Source: Candidatus Babelota bacterium (lineage in GTDB: Bacteria; Babelota; Babeliae; Babelales; Babelaceae). Taken from it: a stretch of DNA of 43,823 nt. The notes under the pieces were generated by a model. It was not told the origin of the DNA, searched no databases, and saw nothing but the letters and a program-made list of their open reading frames with translations. Below, piece by piece: positions 17,146 to 23,911 of the stretch; position 1 is the first letter of the stretch; the number at the start of each line of letters is the position of its first letter. The DNA lies in NCBI GenBank assembly GCA_013288045.1, contig JABDCP010000009.1, forward strand, positions 1 to 43,823, given 5' to 3'. The position numbers and the translations under genes were made by a program.

Positions 17146-18723
17146 ATGAAGTTCTTATCAAAATCTCTAGCGTTACTCGTAACCCTTACGATGCTCGCAC
17201 CTGCCTTAGCAAAATCGGACAAGTGCCATGAAAAAGAAGTTGTAAAATATGTCCAAGGTGGAGCTCCTGCTCCTGGTAACGGTACCAAGGAACATCCTTT
17301 TGCCACACTCCAAAATGCTCAAAAGGATCCATCGTGGGACGTGCTTATTGTACTTTCATCAAAAGTCCCACTAACCGATGGTATCATCCTAGCAAACCGC
17401 AAACTCATAGGTGAGGAAAACCCCACCTGTATATCCTTCTCTCAGACGCAACCTACTCTCACAACCTTGGGGGTTACCGTCGTTGGTAATTCGGTCATTG
17501 AAAACCTCTATATTAAAGATACCACCGGCTCTGCCATCAATTATGATAAAGCAGAAAACCTTACGGTGAAAAATGTTCTCATTACAGGTTTTAATAAAGA
17601 AAATAGCGGAGCAGTGGCAGGAATTCAAGGCAACTCTTCAAGCCCAGGGGAAACAATTGTTGAACATACTATTATTCGCAACAATAATGGGACAACTGGC
17701 GTGGGAATTTCTGACATACCTGTAGGCGTATCCCGGAAATTAACCGTATGCAATTGTACGTTTTCTGCACTTACCAATACAGGTATCAATAGCGTTGCAG
17801 CTGGTCTTACAACTTTAGCTCGCATTGTTATTCGAGATTCTTATTTTCATGATTTTAATGGAACTACCGGTACCGGAGTCTCCTTTAACGCTAACTTTGG
17901 CGGTCAAGTGACCGCACTGGTAAAAGATTCTTCATTTAGTAATATTGTAACTGCCAGCGGTGGCGATCACATTAGTACCGGAGCATTTAGCGTATCTGGT
18001 AGCAGCGTATCAGATTTGAAAGTAAAAATTGATCGCTGCTCATTTGAAGAAGTCACCACATTAGATTCTAGTGCGGCTATATTAGCGGGAAATGACAGCT
18101 CAATAAGCGAAATCATTGTTGAAAACTCGGTAAGCATGAACTTAGCCTTTTTCTTTCAATCAATCGTAAATCACACGGCTGTACAAAAAAACAGGCTCTG
18201 TGGAAATACGGTCACTGGATCAGTCTTCTATGGTTTATACAATACCAATACTGGAACGCTAACTCCTGTGGAAATAACCGACATTAGAGGAAATCTCTTT
18301 ACCGGAGGGCAAGGCATTTCATTCCAAGAAATTAATCCCTGGAAACTGCTCAAGGTAACAGCTGAACATAATTGTTTCACGGGAACACAGCAAAGTGATG
18401 CTTTTATTGCTGGAAAAGGTAATGCAGGGAACGCAGATATTTTTGCCCATAAAAACTCTTTTATTGGGTTTAGCACTGACATTTTCGATTCAGGCTCCAA
18501 TATCAATTACCAGGTGAGCAAAAACTTTTGGGGTCATACTCCCGCAATTCCTTGCACAGGAGGCGTATGTTCAAGCCCATACCAGGTCTGTAAAAACAAT
18601 GTTTGTCTTGGTCCAATAGTTGCTATAGCTCCTATTTTCACTGGCTTCATTGATGCGAGTGATCCGCTTGAGGAGTCTATTAAATGTCCTAATAGCTTCT
18701 GCAGAGAAGAATTTTGTAAGTAA
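17146..18723 (+). CDS. Secreted right-handed parallel beta-helix protein B
   Basis: 525 residues, paralogue of the 5988-7619 product along its whole length. Signal peptide 'MKFLSKSLALLVTLTMLAPALAKS'. Shared landmarks: 'EVVKYVQGGAPAPGNGTKEHPFATLQ', 'SAINYDKAENLTVKNVLITG', 'IVIRDSYFHDF', 'KNRLCGNTVTGSVFY', 'YQVSKNFWGHTP' and the C-terminal cysteine group 'CSSPYQVCKNNVCLGPIV.....DASDPLEESIKCP'. The middle rungs differ more than the ends, as in proteins whose exposed faces vary. The conserved Cys-containing C-terminus could be a cap or anchor. No enzyme motif is recognised; a surface or host-directed role is inferred from secretion and lifestyle only. Confidence 0.8.
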   Translation: MKFLSKSLALLVTLTMLAPALAKSDKCHEKEVVKYVQGGAPAPGNGTKEHPFATLQNAQKDPSWDVLIVLSSKVPLTDGIILANRKLIGEENPTCISFSQTQPTLTTLGVTVVGNSVIENLYIKDTTGSAINYDKAENLTVKNVLITGFNKENSGAVAGIQGNSSSPGETIVEHTIIRNNNGTTGVGISDIPVGVSRKLTVCNCTFSALTNTGINSVAAGLTTLARIVIRDSYFHDFNGTTGTGVSFNANFGGQVTALVKDSSFSNIVTASGGDHISTGAFSVSGSSVSDLKVKIDRCSFEEVTTLDSSAAILAGNDSSISEIIVENSVSMNLAFFFQSIVNHTAVQKNRLCGNTVTGSVFYGLYNTNTGTLTPVEITDIRGNLFTGGQGISFQEINPWKLLKVTAEHNCFTGTQQSDAFIAGKGNAGNADIFAHKNSFIGFSTDIFDSGSNINYQVSKNFWGHTPAIPCTGGVCSSPYQVCKNNVCLGPIVAIAPIFTGFIDASDPLEESIKCPNSFCREEFCK

Positions 18724-18746
18724 GGCAACTCCTATCTGATACACAA

Positions 18747-18783
18747 TCGAGCTTTCTGGTAAAAAATATACCAGAAAGCTCGA
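18747..18783. repeat. Perfect 15-bp inverted repeat after beta-helix gene B
   Basis: TCGAGCTTTCTGGTA (18747-18761) and TACCAGAAAGCTCGA (18769-18783) are exact complements around a 7-base A-rich loop, starting ~23 bases after the stop. The tail on the plus strand is A-rich, not T-rich. Like the hairpin after gene A, it lacks a U-tract. Confidence 0.75.
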
Positions 18784-18907
18784 AAAAAGTAGCTAAACAT
18801 AACCACTTAGCAATCAGCTGCCAAGCTTCGTCTTTATAGTATAGAAACAACCATAAGGGAGGAATATTAACTTAAAGATACCCCAGTACCCGCACCCATC
18901 AAACGAC

Positions 18908-18931
18908 CGGATTTTATAATATAAAAGATCC
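18908..18931. repeat. AT-rich imperfect hairpin between convergent genes
   Basis: CGGATTTTATA and a TATAAAAGATCCG-type arm can pair over about nine bases with one wobble. With the hairpin at 18747-18783 it is the only structure seen in the 308-base gap 18724-19031; no gene is visible there. Confidence 0.35.
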
Positions 18932-19031
18932 GATCAACATTAACCCTAAAAAAAATCCCAGTGGAAAGCAGCTCGCAGAAAATCTATCAAATAATTGAAT
19001 CATCAAAACACTTCGCAGCCCAACTCTAAGA

Positions 19032-20504
19032 TCATTCTTTTTGAAAAAGATCTTCAAGATCTACTAGTCCTGAAACCATCGCCTCAGCATACAGAGACGG
19101 CTTCAATCCACTTGCAGACACGAAGGCGAGAAATACGAGCTTGTTTGTTTTGGTACGCTTTTTGAATGCTTCAATTTTCTTGGAGAGCAATGCAGCATAC
19201 TGCTTATCAATAACAAATTCATTCAGGCTATACTTAATTTCGCAAAGAGTAATTGCACCATCATCACGGTCAAACAATAAATCAACCTGAGCTCCCTGAT
19301 CTTTTGAAACTCGAGCGGGTACGTATCTCCAAGCATAGGGAATCGCTGTAGGACTTAATTGCAAGGCTATGCTTATTTGAGGAACATGCTTATAGCAGAG
19401 TGCTTCAAACGCATACCCCGACCAGCTGCGCCATTGAGCTGAATTCTGAATTCGCTCCCAATATCCTTTACGCATACCCTTTTCTAAAAGCGTTTCCTGA
19501 ATCGGTTCTATCCAATGAAAATAAAAAAGACTATATTCGTCAATCATCTTATAATAGACACCTCTTCGTGCATGTTTAAACGGCTTAAACCGCTGAATGA
19601 AACCGGCCTCTTCTAAATCTTCAAGCCACGAGATAAGTCTGCCACCACTTGAAATATGCTTGAACTGAGATGCAAGGTCCTCTTGGCCTATCCCATAATG
19701 ATGTTGGGCAATCGTTCTTGCAAGCTCAATATGGCCTTCTTGAGAACCAAATAGTGTCTCATATAAGTTAGTAAACTCGCTCATAAGAAAACTATTTTTT
19801 TTGAATGCTAACCGTTCGATCGTCTGAACCGCCGTAGCACCGGGCTCTATTTGGGACAGATAAAAGGGAATCCCGCCAAGCACCATATATATGTCAGCAA
19901 TCTGGCGCTCGTTAAGCTTTATTTTTGCATGCACCAGGTACTCTTTTGTTTGTGCAAGATTGAGTGGCTCCAAGTGAATTCTTTTTGTAACGCGGTTATA
20001 GAGGCCACCTTTATTATTGATGATATTTTTTACGATCCATCCTCCTGATGATCCGCAAATAATAAGTTTAATCCTACCATCTTGAGACCAGTAATGATTC
20101 CAAAAGTACTCAAGCATCTGGATTAAGCGAGAATTTGGAGTTACCATCCAGGGAAATTCATCAAAAAAGAGAACTATTTTTTTCTTATTTGATAGCTCGA
20201 TATAATCTGTTAGAAACTTAAAAGCGTCTCGCCAGTTATTAGGTACTTTTGCACTCCCTTCTGGAACTCCAAACGCCCGCACTAGCCCTTCAGAAAAGCC
20301 CGTTAACTGCTCTTGAAGGCTCCCATTTTTTATCCCTGTAATAGAAAAAAAAAGTGCTTCTTTCCGATCTTTAAAGGCATTTCGCACAAGGAATGTCTTT
20401 CCTACTCGTCTTCTTCCATAGAGGGCAATAAACTGGGGGGATGGTGAAACATAGGCTGAATCAAGAATTTTCAGCTCATCTTTGCGACCAACAATACTAC
20501 TCAT
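19032..20504 (-). CDS. AAA/STAND-type ATPase with C-terminal DUF234 nuclease-like domain
   Basis: 490 residues. The N-terminal 'IVGRKDELKILD' and Walker A 'GRRRVGKT' (30-37), followed by 'KKIVLFFDEFPWM' (Walker B), mark the archaeal-ATPase (ATPase_2) family. A winged-helix region (~260-330: 'IGQEDLASQFKHISSGGRLISWLEDLEEAGFI') follows. The C-terminal DUF234 domain has 'GAQVDLLFDRDDGAITLCEIKYS', the D...ExK core of a PD-(D/E)XK nuclease fold. The family is common in archaea and host-associated bacteria, often in accessory regions, and its role is unsettled (mobile-element or defence-linked suggestions exist). A strong inverted repeat sits just before its Shine-Dalgarno (GTAAGGAG). Confidence 0.85.
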   Translation of the reverse strand: MSSIVGRKDELKILDSAYVSPSPQFIALYGRRRVGKTFLVRNAFKDRKEALFFSITGIKNGSLQEQLTGFSEGLVRAFGVPEGSAKVPNNWRDAFKFLTDYIELSNKKKIVLFFDEFPWMVTPNSRLIQMLEYFWNHYWSQDGRIKLIICGSSGGWIVKNIINNKGGLYNRVTKRIHLEPLNLAQTKEYLVHAKIKLNERQIADIYMVLGGIPFYLSQIEPGATAVQTIERLAFKKNSFLMSEFTNLYETLFGSQEGHIELARTIAQHHYGIGQEDLASQFKHISSGGRLISWLEDLEEAGFIQRFKPFKHARRGVYYKMIDEYSLFYFHWIEPIQETLLEKGMRKGYWERIQNSAQWRSWSGYAFEALCYKHVPQISIALQLSPTAIPYAWRYVPARVSKDQGAQVDLLFDRDDGAITLCEIKYSLNEFVIDKQYAALLSKKIEAFKKRTKTNKLVFLAFVSASGLKPSLYAEAMVSGLVDLEDLFQKE

Positions 20505-20518
20505 ATATGCTCCTTACA

Positions 20519-20565
20519 ATTCTGTTCCGCCTCCTTGAAGGATGCCAGAAAAGGCGGAACAGAAT
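20519..20565. repeat. Perfect 14-bp inverted repeat in the leader of the DUF234 ATPase gene
   Basis: ATTCTGTTCCGCCT (20519-20532) and AGGCGGAACAGAAT (20552-20565) are exact complements; the 19-base spacer contains its own palindrome CCTTGAAGG. It ends a few bases from the ATPase Shine-Dalgarno sequence, so it could be an operator, a translation-controlling hairpin, or the terminator of the hicB-like gene upstream. Nothing else is seen in 20505-20680. Confidence 0.7.
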
Positions 20566-20680
20566 CAAATCCGTTTTATCCCGCCTCACTGGATGTTAAG
20601 TTGATAGTACGGACGACTTACAGATACACCCTATAGATACGAGAAAAGAATATCATGCCCCCAGATTAACGAGCACCAGA

Positions 20681-21085
20681 CTAAAGCTTTGAGCCATCCA
20701 TTCCCGCAAGTGCCTCATCAATAAAAGTATCGATGGTCTGACTTAGAGAAAGATTACGCTTTGTTGCCTCTTGAGTTAGGCGATGATGTCTTTCTGAAGT
20801 TGTTCTATATGCTATAGTACTTTTGAAAGAATACCTGTTTACAGGTTCTGCAATAGCGTGGCCTTCACATAAACAAGACTCAACATACAACGCTAACGCC
20901 TCTTGAATAGATTCAAAAGCTTCAGCTATAGAGGAACCATCTGTCATGACATGAGGTAACTCATTAATACTTAAGATATATATTTTGCCTGAGTTGCTAT
21001 CACTGTCCTGTCCAACAGTATAGGTCCAAGGGAGATTAAGATAGTATGACACATCCTTAGATGCCGTCTTGATATCCATGAGCAT
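20681..21085 (-). CDS. HicB-like antitoxin-type protein without a HicA partner
   Basis: 134 residues; AAGGAGG stands 7 bases before the ATG. The N-terminal ~75 residues fit the HicB partial-RNase-H-like fold: 'LPWTYTVGQ', 'YILSINELPHVMTDGSSIAEAFESIQEALALYVESCL'. The C-terminal part ('SERHHRLTQEATKRNLSLSQTIDTFIDEAL') is a ribbon-helix-helix DNA-binding domain. HicB proteins neutralise HicA mRNA interferases and repress their own operon. Only ~70 bases separate it from the upstream gene and no ~60-80 residue HicA is visible on either side. It may be an orphan regulator, or an antitoxin left after toxin loss. Confidence 0.75.
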   Translation of the reverse strand: MLMDIKTASKDVSYYLNLPWTYTVGQDSDSNSGKIYILSINELPHVMTDGSSIAEAFESIQEALALYVESCLCEGHAIAEPVNRYSFKSTIAYRTTSERHHRLTQEATKRNLSLSQTIDTFIDEALAGMDGSKL

Positions 21086-21155
21086 TCGATGCCCTCCTTA
21101 AGTAGATCGTCTGTGAGGACTTTTCTTAATGATAACAACCACGTCCCTTCATGCG

Positions 21156-21731
21156 TCAATCGAGAGTCTCTATCTCTTCTAATGGTATACGAGATTCTTG
21201 ATGCGGTTCATGATGAAATTGATAGGTCTCAATAAATGCACCCAGTGCTCGATGATTGCTTAGGAGCGCCTGAGGATCTTGAAGCAATGCTTCAAAATTT
21301 GAGTCAGGAGTAAGGGAAAGCGTTTTCCCGATGACTTTGCCATTAGCCAGTTTCACCCCATCACCAGGTACTATATAGTATCCTTTTTTCGTACCAATTA
21401 TCTGATATTCTTTACCCTCTATGGTGAGGTTTTCAGGAAGATACGGACCCTCCCAATTGTGTGGCTCTAATAGATTCATAGATCCTACAACAGACCCTGC
21501 AAAAGAACCAACATTTAGAAAATCTATTAGATCCTTCGGATAGCGAAATGCTGTTATCTTACATCGATCGTTTATTCGCTTAAAAATATCCTTAAGCTGT
21601 ACAATATGATCAGCTATAAGCTCATCATTTGCCTTACGAGCTTGCATAAGATAGCGAATAATAATTATCCCAGAGCCTGCCACAAAAAGAAGTGCCAGGA
21701 AAATCCATGATCGATTATGTTGTGTAACCAT
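21156..21731 (-). CDS. Single-pass membrane protein with pseudopilin-like periplasmic domain
   Basis: 191 residues from ATG 21729-21731; a GTG start at 21764 would overlap the upstream gene. 'WIFLALLFVAGSGIIIIRYL' (~9-28) is a TM helix, followed by a helical stretch and a small globular part with 'NWEGPYLPENLTIEGKEYQIIGTKKGYYIVPGDGV'. The W-(E/K)-GPYL pattern resembles the C-terminal beta part of GspG-type pseudopilins. There is no prepilin-peptidase site (G/FT-E) at the N-terminus, so it is at best a distant relative. It begins 10 bases after the previous gene and is co-transcribed with it. Function unknown. Confidence 0.6.
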   Translation of the reverse strand: MVTQHNRSWIFLALLFVAGSGIIIIRYLMQARKANDELIADHIVQLKDIFKRINDRCKITAFRYPKDLIDFLNVGSFAGSVVGSMNLLEPHNWEGPYLPENLTIEGKEYQIIGTKKGYYIVPGDGVKLANGKVIGKTLSLTPDSNFEALLQDPQALLSNHRALGAFIETYQFHHEPHQESRIPLEEIETLD

Positions 21732-21741
21732 ATTTTTCACT

Positions 21742-22026
21742 TCAATGGCATGATGAGGAATCACATTTACAATCTGCTGAATTGCATTTGCAATCTGCTA
21801 CATTACCCTGACATCGTTTTGAATGAGCTAAATATAAAAAGACAAAGCAGAACATAGCAGCAAAACCGATCATAACATAGTTTGAGCTCGAAGTTATCGT
21901 AACACCCCATATGGAAATCGGCAGCAGACCATAAGCCTGGAACCCAATATGAACAAGCATATCCCAAAAAGCCGCCCCTGCAAGAAAATACCACAGATCA
22001 TGTAATGACCAACATTTACACCACAT
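21742..22026 (-). CDS. Small two-TM membrane protein with cysteine-rich tail
   Basis: 94 residues. It opens with 'MWCKCWSLHDLWYFLAGAAFWD', then two TM helices (~10-40 and ~50-68). The last 20 residues, 'KRCQGNVADCKCNSADCKCD', contain a doubled 'ADCKC' unit and finish 'SSSCH', giving six cysteines in the tail plus two at the N-terminus. A CKC/C-x-C pattern on one membrane face suggests metal binding, which is inference. Stop and next start are 10 bases apart. Similar short 'W(S/T)xHDLWHFLAG' proteins occur in other intracellular bacteria as far as I recall, with no assigned role. It could be the first gene of this small minus-strand run; no promoter was confirmed. Confidence 0.6.
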   Translation of the reverse strand: MWCKCWSLHDLWYFLAGAAFWDMLVHIGFQAYGLLPISIWGVTITSSSNYVMIGFAAMFCFVFLYLAHSKRCQGNVADCKCNSADCKCDSSSCH

Positions 22027-22107
22027 ATGTATCTCCTTTTGATAATAGATGTATTAACTTTCAGCGTAAGCATAAAAGAATCTTACGCAAGTAGCAACTC
22101 CGCCTTG

Positions 22108-22239
22108 TCATGTATGTGTATTTTTACAGATCCTAGCTAATGCTTGGCTAGATTCGCCAAATCCCTGGTCTGCTAAAAGTTTATGTCTTCTTTTAGCTTC
22201 TTCTATATTACCTTCATTGACATACCCTGGATACCCCAT
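22108..22239 (-). pseudogene. Sel1-like repeat fragment, right flank of the IscB element
   Basis: A 43-codon open frame from ATG 22237-22239 to a TGA at 22108. It contains 'YVNEGNIEEAKRRHKLLADQ' followed by 'GFGESSQALARICKN', a Sel1-type (short TPR-like) repeat. Its first five codons belong to the element's right end, and it overlaps the iscB stop. Joined to the left fragment (23830-23904), it would read through in frame as a short protein with two Sel1 units. It is best viewed as the 3' part of an interrupted gene. Confidence 0.6.
22158..22177 (-). repeat. 20-base Sel1-repeat segment, copy 1 (copy 2 at 23859-23878)
   Basis: CAAATCCCTGGTCTGCTAAA here and CAAATCCCTGATCTGCTAAA at 23859-23878 match in 19 of 20 positions on the plus strand. 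Both encode 'LADQGF' on the minus strand. They lie on opposite sides of the IscB element and reflect two units of one repeat protein, not duplicated target sites. Confidence 0.85.
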
Positions 22240-23575
22240 GGCTTACTAAAACTGGAAAGGAAAGGGTATCCTTAGCCCGTTGTGTTGTTAATGAGTTCTT
22301 TTTAACTAGTGGTATAAAACTATAACGGTACCCATCAGACCTATGAATCAGCTTGCAATATGAATGTTTTATGCCTTGTACAACTTCACCATCTTGAGTT
22401 GTAATATTAAAATAGCCACGTGCACGAACGGCTACTTTACCCCAATAGGTACCTTTCTTTTTACCCTCAGGGACAATCGCTCTAACGATATCTCCCGTCT
22501 GAAAGCCATACTGTTTTTTAGCTCCTTTTGAGGAACTTCTTGGAAAACCATACCTATCTACCGCGCACATCTGCCGAGAGCCATGCCCAGTTGCTTTAAC
22601 ATATAAGGGCATAGCATCCTTGAGTAGCAATTCCTTGGGAGTTGAAGCTCCAACACAGGCAGCATCTATCCAATGTGCTTTCTCAAAGTGTTGCTGAGTT
22701 CTATTGCACTTTGTTAAAGCTCCGGTACCTGTTTCTAGAGGCAGACCATAGGTGCTTAGAAGCTTCACAAGGGCCGCTCTCATTACGTTCATAGCTGCTG
22801 CATTTTTTAGGGGAGCCTTCGCAAGCTCTTGTACCTCATGATAGCCAAACTCAGCTGCAGTGAGATTACCTTTACTTTGATTACAGGGCCTACAGGCTAG
22901 TGTAAGATTCGATACTCTATTACTCCCACCTCTACTCTTAGGCACTATATGATCTATCTCAAGAGGCACTTCTTTTTGCTTACAATAGCTACACATATAC
23001 TTGCACTTTTCAAGAACATATTCTTTAGTCTCATAGCCATAGAGTTCTCCCTGTTGATATTCAATATGAGAGATCTCAGCATTCTGCATAAGCTGTGTAT
23101 CAAACTTAGAATCTTCTATGCTTATTGCTGTAATAGGGCTAGAACGAATTAATTTGTTTATCCATGTTTTGATCTGAGCAATTCTGCCTCCTAAGGATGG
23201 CGGTAAAAATCCACTTTCACGCATTCTGTTAGCAAAGCGAGCAGGTCGATAGCGAGTTTTCCTCGCTCTTCGTGAGCATCGTGAACTTCTACGTGAGGTA
23301 AGAGCTTGTGAAATAGTATCACTCCTATGTTGTATTTCCAAAGCATGAACTACCTTACCTGTTGCATCGTCTACAATGGCCATTCCTGTTGTCTTACTAC
23401 CAGGATCAATTTTGAGACGTTGGGGTTTTATTTCTTCTTTCGATACCTCCTTGAGTATGATAGTAAAAGGGTACAACCTAAAGACAGATGCTTTACCCCG
23501 TGTAAGCAGTAATCGTGCCTTCGAAGGATGACACGGATTGACCGGCTTTTTGAGAGTATCAAGTACATGCACCAT
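22214..23575 (-). CDS. iscB: RNA-guided DNA endonuclease IscB
   Basis: 453 residues from ATG 23573-23575 (AGGAG at 6 bases); a GTG one codon earlier is too close. IscB is the transposon-encoded ancestor-type relative of Cas9, cutting DNA guided by omega RNA. Order: N-terminal PLMP-type domain ('VLDTLKKPVNPCHPSKARLL'); RuvC-I 'KIDPGSKTTGMAIV' (Asp57); Arg-rich bridge helix (~95-117, with RRSSRCSRRARK); RuvC-II 'ISIEDSKFDTQLMQ' (Glu154); HNH 'CSYC...LEIDHIVPKSRGGS...CRPCNQSKGN' (His209, Asn232, zinc cysteines 195/198/228/231); RuvC-III 'HWIDAACVG' (His301, Asp304); C-terminal target-recognition part. All catalytic residues are present, so it should be active. No tnpA is nearby. Its last codons overlap the right-end hairpin and the stop appears to come from the target. 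Confidence 0.95.
   Translation of the reverse strand: MVHVLDTLKKPVNPCHPSKARLLLTRGKASVFRLYPFTIILKEVSKEEIKPQRLKIDPGSKTTGMAIVDDATGKVVHALEIQHRSDTISQALTSRRSSRCSRRARKTRYRPARFANRMRESGFLPPSLGGRIAQIKTWINKLIRSSPITAISIEDSKFDTQLMQNAEISHIEYQQGELYGYETKEYVLEKCKYMCSYCKQKEVPLEIDHIVPKSRGGSNRVSNLTLACRPCNQSKGNLTAAEFGYHEVQELAKAPLKNAAAMNVMRAALVKLLSTYGLPLETGTGALTKCNRTQQHFEKAHWIDAACVGASTPKELLLKDAMPLYVKATGHGSRQMCAVDRYGFPRSSSKGAKKQYGFQTGDIVRAIVPEGKKKGTYWGKVAVRARGYFNITTQDGEVVQGIKHSYCKLIHRSDGYRYSFIPLVKKNSLTTQRAKDTLSFPVLVSHGVSRVCQ
22229..22271 (-). repeat. Right-end hairpin of the IscB element, inside iscB
   Basis: GGATACCC (22229-22236) pairs with GGGTATCC (22264-22271) around a 27-base loop. It ends ~5-12 bases before the inferred right boundary. 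Subterminal imperfect or looped hairpins recognised by TnpA are typical of IS200/IS605 ends. The iscB reading frame runs through it and supplies the protein's last ~20 residues. Confidence 0.6.
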
Positions 23576-23579
23576 CACA

Positions 23580-23829
23580 ATCTCCTTTCTCCCCTTACGG
23601 GGGTAATGTGTACCTCGCCAATGTTAAACAGCGGCATATCTTAGAAGCACTAGCATAGACCCTCTGCTTGTTTAACTTCTAAGTTCCAGAGCCTGAAACT
23701 GGTCGGCATTTCAAGGTGGGAGCTTGAGCGCTGCTGTTTAACGTAGCCTTATAGCCATTGCTGGCCCTGGCTGAAGCTGGTCAACGTGAGCTCTTGCAAG
23801 CTGAGGCTTTTAAGCCGCGGTCGTTGACA
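23580..23829 (-). ncRNA. IscB-associated omega RNA (scaffold); guide expected upstream at about 23830-23846
   Basis: The ~250 bases between the left boundary and iscB are non-coding and highly structured. Helices seen: 23822-23828 with 23780-23786 (CGTTGAC/GTCAACG), enclosing hairpins GGCTT..AAGCC (23805-23816) and AGCT..AGCT (23789-23802); a 10-bp helix 23733-23742 with 23623-23632 (GCTGTTTAAC/GTTAAACAGC); an 8-bp helix 23676-23683 with 23640-23647 (CTTCTAAG/CTTAGAAG); AGCCA..TGGCT (23753-23772); and CCCC..GGGG (23591-23602) just before the iscB ribosome site. In known IscB systems the omega RNA precedes the gene and carries its guide at the 5' end, in flanking DNA. The exact ends are not determined. 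Confidence 0.8.
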
Positions 23830-23904
23830 TATAACAGCTAAGTTGCACCGCACATTAGCAAATCCCTGATCTGCTAAATATTTATATAATGTCTTAAATC
23901 GCAT
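23830..23904 (-). pseudogene. Sel1-like repeat fragment, left flank and probable omega-RNA guide source
   Basis: From ATG 23902-23904, eight bases after the trpS stop, 25 codons read 'MRFKTLYKYLADQGFANVRC' then 'NLAVI' before the element begins. 'LADQGFANxxxNLAVI' is the Sel1 repeat core. Fused to the right fragment this would give '...NLAVI-YVNEGNIEEAKRR...', with 32 residues between equivalent positions, near the Sel1 repeat length. The final ~16 bases, coding for 'NLAVI', sit where the guide of the omega RNA should be. Confidence 0.6.
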
Positions 23905-23911
23905 CACTGCA

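Larger units (their letters stand above)
22225..23829 (-). mobile_element. IS200/IS605-type iscB element (non-autonomous, no tnpA)
   Basis: About 1.6 kb: left end with the omega RNA, iscB, right-end hairpin. The sequence TATGTCAA occurs at both boundaries on the minus strand (23824-23831 left, 22217-22224 right), so the exact ends may slide by up to 8 bases. The limits given are those that make the flanking Sel1 fragments fuse in frame (left flank ends GTTATA, right flank begins TATGTCAATGAA). No terminal inverted repeats and no separate target duplication are needed, as expected for this superfamily. Mobility would require a TnpA supplied from elsewhere. Confidence 0.75.

Noticed and set aside
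22214-23575. Restriction-type HNH homing nuclease or Cas9
   Set aside because: The order PLMP, RuvC-I, bridge helix, RuvC-II, HNH, RuvC-III in 453 residues is IscB; no CRISPR array or cas1/cas2 is present.
22108-23904. Reading the 20-base repeats flanking iscB as target-site duplications
   Set aside because: The copies differ at one base, lie at unequal distances from the element ends and code for the same Sel1 motif, so they are two units of a repeat protein.
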